A stretch of 10,912 bases of DNA from assembly GCA_004211235.1 (NCBI GenBank), contig SEEY01000192.1, positions 1-10,912 of the forward strand, given 5' to 3'. Positions within the stretch are counted from its first letter, which is position 1. Every line of letters starts with the position of its first letter. The notes under the pieces are model-generated. The model did not search any database. It was not told where the DNA came from and was given only the letters and a program-made list of their open reading frames with translations. The stretch is from Rubrivivax sp. (GTDB lineage Bacteria; Pseudomonadota; Gammaproteobacteria; Burkholderiales; Burkholderiaceae). Shown piece after piece: positions 7,233 through 10,912 of the stretch. The position numbers and the translations under genes are program-made.

Positions 7233-8050
7233 AGGAACCGGACTTTGCAGCGCACGCCGGCCGGAATGTCGCCCGCTGGGTTGGGCAGCTCCAGCCGCAC
7301 GCCGAAGGAGCCGCTGGCGGAGTCGAAGACGCTGTCGACGACCTTGATCTGCGCGCGCCAGGTGCCCTTGAGCGGCGATTCGGGCGTGATCTCCGCGGCC
7401 CGGCCGGCCTTGATCTGACCCATGAGCCCCACCGGCAGCACGACCTCGACGCGCAGCGGATTCGTCTGCGCCATCTTCAGGATGGGCCGCGAACCTTCGC
7501 CAGTGAAGGCCAGCTCGCCCGGGTGCTGCAGGCGGTCGGTGACGACGCCGGCGAACGGCGCGCGCAGCGCCCGCTGCTTGAGCACCGCGTTCAGCCGCTG
7601 GGACTCGATGCCCGCCAGGCGGCGGTTGTCCACCGCCAGCGCCAGCTCGGCCTCGGCAACGCGCAGCTCGGCCTGGGCCTCGTCGCGGTCCTGGGCGGTG
7701 ATGTAGTTCTGCTCGCGCAGGTCCTCGCGGCGGCGGAACTTTTCGCGGGCGTAGTCGGCGCGGGCGCGGGCGACGCGCAGCTCGGCCTCGGAGTCGGCGC
7801 GCTGCTGCGCCCCGGCCAGCGCCTCGCGCTCGACGCTGCCATCCAGCAGCACCAGCGTGTCGCCGGCCCGCACATGGCTGCCGCGCTCGACCAGCACCTT
7901 GTCGATGAGGGCATTGGCCGGGCTGCGGATCTCGATGCGCTGGTTGGGTTCGATGAGGCAGTCGTAGCCGGCCGGCGCCGCTGCGGGTGCAGGCTTGGGC
8001 GCCTGGGCCAACGCGGTGGACGACAGCAGCAGGACGGGGAGCAGTTTCAT
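7229..8050 (-). CDS. Small periplasmic adaptor (HlyD/membrane-fusion family)
   Basis: A 273-residue protein with a cleavable signal peptide (about 1-16, ending ALAQA) and a Pro/Ala linker. It has no N-terminal membrane anchor or lipobox, so it should be soluble in the periplasm. Domains in order: first half of the lipoyl (barrel-sandwich) domain at about 38-70, with ERGSHVRAGDTLVLLD; a charged alpha-helical hairpin or coiled coil at about 71-160; the second lipoyl half at 161-195, with RAPFAGVVTDRL; then a beta-barrel domain at about 198-273. It is shorter than typical RND or ABC adaptors and lacks an extended membrane-proximal domain. The mature protein has only two cysteines, C31 and C268, near opposite ends. 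Its ATG overlaps the SecA-like stop (ATGA) and its stop overlaps the MFS start (GTGA). No RND pump, ABC exporter or TolC-like gene is in the window, so its partner is unclear. Confidence 0.88.
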   Translation of the reverse strand: MKLLPVLLLSSTALAQAPKPAPAAAPAGYDCLIEPNQRIEIRSPANALIDKVLVERGSHVRAGDTLVLLDGSVEREALAGAQQRADSEAELRVARARADYAREKFRRREDLREQNYITAQDRDEAQAELRVAEAELALAVDNRRLAGIESQRLNAVLKQRALRAPFAGVVTDRLQHPGELAFTGEGSRPILKMAQTNPLRVEVVLPVGLMGQIKAGRAAEITPESPLKGTWRAQIKVVDSVFDSASGSFGVRLELPNPAGDIPAGVRCKVRFL

Positions 8051-10035
8051 ATCTGGTTTCCGGCGAATCCGAGCAGATTGTCGAGCTGGCGGTCGGCCTT
8101 GAGCGTGCGCCGGCGCATGGCCGCGTGCAGCCGGCCCGCGTGACCCTGCGCGGCGCGGCGCAGCAGTTCGAGCGCCCAGCCGGGCAGTTCGTCGCGGCCG
8201 GTGAAAAGCCTGCCGATCAGCGCCTGCAGTGTGGCGGCATGGGCGGTGAAGATCTCGTCGTCCAGCGCGACGATGGCCAGCGCCACGCCAGGGTCGCCCT
8301 GGCGCGCGCCGCGGCCGACGAGTTGGCGGTCGATGCGGGCGGAGTCGTGGAACTCGGTCAGCAGCACGGTCAGGCCGCCCTGGCTCTTCACGCGGTCGTC
8401 GAGATGGATGTCGGTGCCGCGGCCGGCCATGTTGGTGGCCACCGTCACGGCGCCGGGCTCGCCGGCGGCGGCGACGATGTCGGCCTCCTCCTTGTCCTGC
8501 CGGGCGTTCAGCACGCGGTGGACCTGGCGCGGGCCGAGTTCTTCTGACAACGCGACGGAGGCGCGCACCGAGCGTGTGCCGACGAGGACGGGCCGGCCGG
8601 CGGCGAGTTCATTCACCACGGCTTCATGAACCGCCGTCCACTTGGCGGCCTGCGTGCGCAGCAAGCGGGCGGGCCGCGTCGTGCGCTGGTCGGGCTTGTG
8701 CGTCGGCAGCTTCACGACGTCCAGCCGGTAGACCTGGTTCAGCTCCGGCGCGACCTCGGCGGCGGTGCCGGTCATGCCGGCCAGGCGCAGGTAGCGGCCG
8801 AAGAAGCGCTGGAAGGTGATGCGGGCCAGCGTGCGTGCCGGCTCGGTCAGGTCCAGCCCTTCCTTGGCCTCCATCATCTGGTGCAGGCCGCCCTCCCAGC
8901 TGCGGCCTTCCAGCACACGGCCGGTGTACTCGTCGACGATCTGCACGGTGCCGTCGATGACGACGTAGTGCTGGTCGCGGTGGAAGAGATGCAGTGCGCG
9001 CAGCGCCTGGCCGACGAGGTGCTCGCGCCCGCGCGCCACGCCCCAGACACCGCCGAGCCCCTCGGCCGCTTCGCGCACCGCGGGCAGGCCGGCGGCCTCG
9101 AAGTGCAGGCTGTGGCGTGCGGCATCGATGCCGAAGTGCTCGCCGAGCTTGAGCGTCGCGGCGATCTTCAGCGCCTGCAGATAGTCGGTCGCATCGGGCG
9201 GCTTGCCCTGTTTCTCCGACAGGATCAGCGGCGTGCGCGCCTCGTCGATGAGGATGGAGTCGGCCTCGTCGACGATGGCGAAGTGCAGGCCGCGTAGCAG
9301 CAGCGGCTGCGGCAGGCGGCCATGCAGGGCGCGGGCCTGCATCTGCGCCGGGCTGACGCGGCCACCGGCGGCGACGCGGTCGCGCAGGTAGTCGAAGACG
9401 AGGCTCTGGTTGGTGCAGTAGGTGATGGGCCGCTGGTAGGCGACGCGCTTGGCTTCATGTTCAAGCGTGGCCCAGACGACGCCGGCCGTCATGCCAAAGA
9501 AGGCGAACAGCGGCTGCATCAGCTCGCAGTCGCGGCGGGCAAGGTAGTCGTTGACGGTGACGACGTGGGTCGGCAGGCCGGCCGCGCCGGCGATGGCTGC
9601 GGCCAAGCCTGCCGTGAGCGTTTTTCCTTCGCCCGTCTGCATTTCGGCGAGGCGGCCTTCGAGGAGGACGGCGGCGCCCATGAGCTGGGTGTCGAAGGGG
9701 CGCTTGTTCAGCGCTCGGCCAGCGCCTTCGCGGACGATGGCCATGACTTCGGCGAGGCCCTGGGCCTTGCCGGCCTGGACGGCGGCGGGGGCGGCCTTGA
9801 ACAGGCGGCGGCGCAGCTCCTGGTCTGTTTGCTGCTTGATCTCGGCTTCGAGTTCTGCGGCCGCCTTGGCCATCGCGCGGAGCGTGGGGACGGCGGGGAT
9901 CAGACGGCGTTTGAGGCGCCAGATAACGCCGCGTGCAAAGCGGTCGTGCACGGGCTCGTCGATGTCCCGGCGCTCGGGGAAGATGCCGTGGGCGAGGGAT
10001 TCGCCGATGTCCAGCGGAAGCGTGGCGGCGGTCAT
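8047..10035 (-). CDS. Short SecA-like translocase ATPase without finger, wing and zinc tail
   Basis: A 662-residue relative of SecA, the cytosolic ATPase that drives proteins through SecYEG (canonical length about 900). All nucleotide-binding motifs are intact: Walker A QTGEGKT (133-139), FDYLRD (214-219), DEAD box VDEADSILIDEARTP (255-269), VDEYTGR (367-373), LAGMTGTA (418-425), ATNMAGRGTDIHL (533-545) and QLVGRGARQGD (571-581) with both arginine fingers. Compared with E. coli SecA there are about 45 extra N-terminal residues, an insertion of about 15 residues before the DEAD box, and a preprotein-binding region shorter by roughly 45. The protein ends in MRRRTLKADRQLDNLLGFAG, which aligns with the start of the long scaffold helix. 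The two-helix finger, wing and Cys-rich tail are absent. ATG 10035 has AGGG 8 bases upstream. The frame is open to 10293, but only through repeat DNA. It is coupled to the adaptor by an ATGA overlap. Confidence 0.9.
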   Translation of the reverse strand: MTAATLPLDIGESLAHGIFPERRDIDEPVHDRFARGVIWRLKRRLIPAVPTLRAMAKAAAELEAEIKQQTDQELRRRLFKAAPAAVQAGKAQGLAEVMAIVREGAGRALNKRPFDTQLMGAAVLLEGRLAEMQTGEGKTLTAGLAAAIAGAAGLPTHVVTVNDYLARRDCELMQPLFAFFGMTAGVVWATLEHEAKRVAYQRPITYCTNQSLVFDYLRDRVAAGGRVSPAQMQARALHGRLPQPLLLRGLHFAIVDEADSILIDEARTPLILSEKQGKPPDATDYLQALKIAATLKLGEHFGIDAARHSLHFEAAGLPAVREAAEGLGGVWGVARGREHLVGQALRALHLFHRDQHYVVIDGTVQIVDEYTGRVLEGRSWEGGLHQMMEAKEGLDLTEPARTLARITFQRFFGRYLRLAGMTGTAAEVAPELNQVYRLDVVKLPTHKPDQRTTRPARLLRTQAAKWTAVHEAVVNELAAGRPVLVGTRSVRASVALSEELGPRQVHRVLNARQDKEEADIVAAAGEPGAVTVATNMAGRGTDIHLDDRVKSQGGLTVLLTEFHDSARIDRQLVGRGARQGDPGVALAIVALDDEIFTAHAATLQALIGRLFTGRDELPGWALELLRRAAQGHAGRLHAAMRRRTLKADRQLDNLLGFAGNQI

Positions 10036-10131
10036 GGCTGCCGCCCTGGGAATCTGCTGGGGCGAGGGAGACACGCCTCGGTACTCCTGCGTCTTGCTGA
10101 ATGTGGTGCCGGGAGTCCGCCCCGGCGGGCG

Positions 10132-10167
10132 GGTAACTTTCTTCTGCGGCGCCAGAAGAAAGTCACC
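10132..10167. repeat. Hairpin in the left palindrome arm
   Basis: GGTAACTTTCTTCT and AGAAGAAAGTCACC form a 14-bp stem with one mismatch around an 8-base loop (GCGGCGCC). No T-run follows the stem on either strand, so it is not a standard intrinsic terminator. It is the best-conserved part of the outer arms and looks like the core of the repeat unit. Confidence 0.7.
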
Positions 10168-10350
10168 AAAGAAGAGGCGCTGAACCGCACGCGACCGCGG
10201 CGCCGCCAGCAGCGGCGCGCGAAAACCTTCACCGGCGTTGCGGGCAGACGCGAACCGCTGCGCTCTCGCTGCTGTCCTTGTGACGATTGCCATGGCGCCC
10301 GCTTCACGCCGCTTAACGTCGGCTGCACGCCGAACTCACCAGGGAATAGC

Positions 10351-10410
10351 GCGTCGCTGGGGCGACGCCCCGGTGGATGTTGCGCGACGGTCGCGTCGCC
10401 CGAGCGACGC
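10351..10410. repeat. Central hairpin of the giant palindrome
   Basis: GCGTCGCTGGGGCGACG (10351-10367) and CGTCGCCCGAGCGACGC (10394-10410) pair over 17 positions with one mismatch, leaving a 26-base apical loop. It caps the nested stems and marks the symmetry centre near 10380. Confidence 0.7.
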
Positions 10411-10583
10411 TCTCTTTGCATTGCTCGTGAGCACGGCGTGCAGCCGCGCGTTAAGCGGGCAGGTGGTGCGATGACCGGCGCTGGTGACAAGGACAGCAGC
10501 GAGAGCGCAGCGGTTCGCGTCTGTGCACGATCCGCTGCCAAGCGCGTCGCCCCGCTGGAGTGCGGATTCAGGGCCTCTTCTTT

Positions 10584-10619
10584 GGTGACTTTCTTCTGGC
10601 CCCGCAGAAGAAAGTTACC
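10584..10619. repeat. Hairpin in the right palindrome arm
   Basis: GGTGACTTTCTTCT and AGAAGAAAGTTACC form the inverted counterpart of the hairpin at 10132-10167. The stem is again 14 bp with one mismatch, and the loop is 8 bases (GGCCCCGC). The two hairpins can also pair with each other as part of the outer arms, so two alternative folds are possible. Confidence 0.7.
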
Positions 10620-10714
10620 GCGCCGCCGGGCGCGGCACCCGGCACCACATTCGGCAAAACGCAGGGGTACCGAGGCGTGCCTCACTCGACCCAGCAAACC
10701 AAAGACCCGCAACC

Positions 10715-10912
10715 TCATAACTGAAAGTGCGACAAGAACAACCGCCGCAGCCCTTCCCACACCCTCACCGCCACCGGCTGCGACTCATGCTCCAGCCGCA
10801 CCAGCACCCGTGCCCCGATCTGCCGGTACGGCATGTCCTGCCCCAGCTGCAGCTCATGCTCGAACAGCGTTTGCAGCGCCTGCAACCCTTTGGGATCGTG
10901 CGGGTCCATCGC
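10715..10912 (-). CDS. C-terminal end of an unidentified gene (runs off the right edge)
   Basis: The frame enters from the right edge of the window and ends with TGA at 10717-10715, giving 65 visible codons. The peptide begins AMDPHDPKGLQALQTLFEHE and ends WEGLRRLFLSHFQL. It is amphipathic and probably helical, rich in Leu, Arg and Glu, with no cysteine or membrane segment and no motif that I recognise. The visible ATG at 10909 is probably internal, because the frame is open to the edge, but a 64-residue complete gene cannot be excluded. It runs in the same direction as the SecA-like gene and is separated from it only by the giant palindrome, so it could lie upstream in the same transcript. 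Confidence 0.45.
   Translation of the reverse strand, partial: AMDPHDPKGLQALQTLFEHELQLGQDMPYRQIGARVLVRLEHESQPVAVRVWEGLRRLFLSHFQL

Larger units (their letters stand above)
10053..10698. repeat. 646-bp giant imperfect palindrome filling an intergenic region
   Basis: The outer arms, 10053-10178 and 10573-10698, are gapless inverted copies of 126 bp with about 110 matches by hand count. They share the centre 10375.5. Inside them a perfect 37-bp inverted pair (10245-10281 and 10487-10523) and shorter pairs (CGCTTAACG at 10310 with 10449; a 12-bp GC-rich pair at 10321 with 10434) continue the symmetry around slightly shifted centres, down to a central hairpin. The palindrome nearly fills the gap between the unidentified right-edge gene (stop at 10715) and the SecA-like start (10035), leaving about 17 bp on each side. 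There is no transposase and no room for one. Open frames across it (such as the shadow FFGDFLLAPQKKVTRPPG) resemble spurious peptides that I recall from proteobacterial intergenic repeats, so it may belong to a dispersed family. Confidence 0.9.

Noticed and set aside
10036..10293. N-terminal extension of the SecA-like protein into the palindrome
   Set aside because: The added peptide is encoded by the inverted repeat, not by SecA-like sequence. ATG 10035 has a reasonable Shine-Dalgarno sequence 8 bases upstream.
10053..10698. Insertion sequence or CRISPR-like array
   Set aside because: There is no transposase frame and no regularly spaced direct repeats. The structure is purely inverted symmetry.
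10032..10760. A 242-residue minus-strand open frame across the palindrome
   Set aside because: It runs through both repeat arms, starts inside the right-edge gene and overlaps the SecA-like start. Its peptide is typical of spurious translation of intergenic repeats.

Overview
The window is GC-rich, compact, gram-negative DNA. The GC content (roughly 70% by eye), the style of the chemoreceptor, and the mix of lipoprotein, periplasmic and DHA1-type transporter genes suggest a betaproteobacterium of the order Burkholderiales (Rubrivivax/Roseateles/Leptothrix-like). This placement is inferred from protein style, not from a marker gene.

Layout. (1) Positions 1-1115 hold a broken methyl-accepting chemotaxis protein. 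The N-terminal half lies on the minus strand (1115 down to about 170) and has a one-base frameshift near its first membrane segment. The stretch that should follow it, the signalling-tip hairpin, lies on the plus strand at 1-169, so the gene is split by an inversion or misjoin at about 169/170. (2) Positions 1116-1582 are an intergenic region with a strikingly AT-rich core. (3) Positions 1583-4266 are a two-gene plus-strand unit: a three-domain Xaa-Pro aminopeptidase overlapping by 4 bp (ATGA) a secreted DUF3616-type protein. (4) Converging on it, only 2 bp away, is a minus-strand series read from right to left: a short SecA-like ATPase (10035-8047), a small periplasmic HlyD-type adaptor (8050-7229), a Bcr/CflA-like MFS transporter (7232-6042) and, after 69 bp, a TPR lipoprotein (5972-4269). 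The first three overlap by 4 bp at each junction (ATGA, GTGA) and are almost certainly one translationally coupled operon. (5) Between the SecA-like gene and the next gene to the right is a 646-bp giant imperfect palindrome (10053-10698) with nested inner stems. (6) The right edge holds the C-terminal end of an unidentified minus-strand gene.

The best candidate for an undescribed system is the SecA-like/adaptor/MFS operon with the trailing TPR lipoprotein. The SecA-like protein keeps all ATPase and helicase motifs. It has a shortened preprotein-binding region and stops where the scaffold helix begins, so it lacks the two-helix finger, wing and zinc tail used by canonical SecA. Its tight coupling to a periplasmic adaptor that has no RND or ABC partner is unusual. 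A role in non-canonical export or envelope work is inferred only.

No tRNA, rRNA, CRISPR array or transposase gene was seen.
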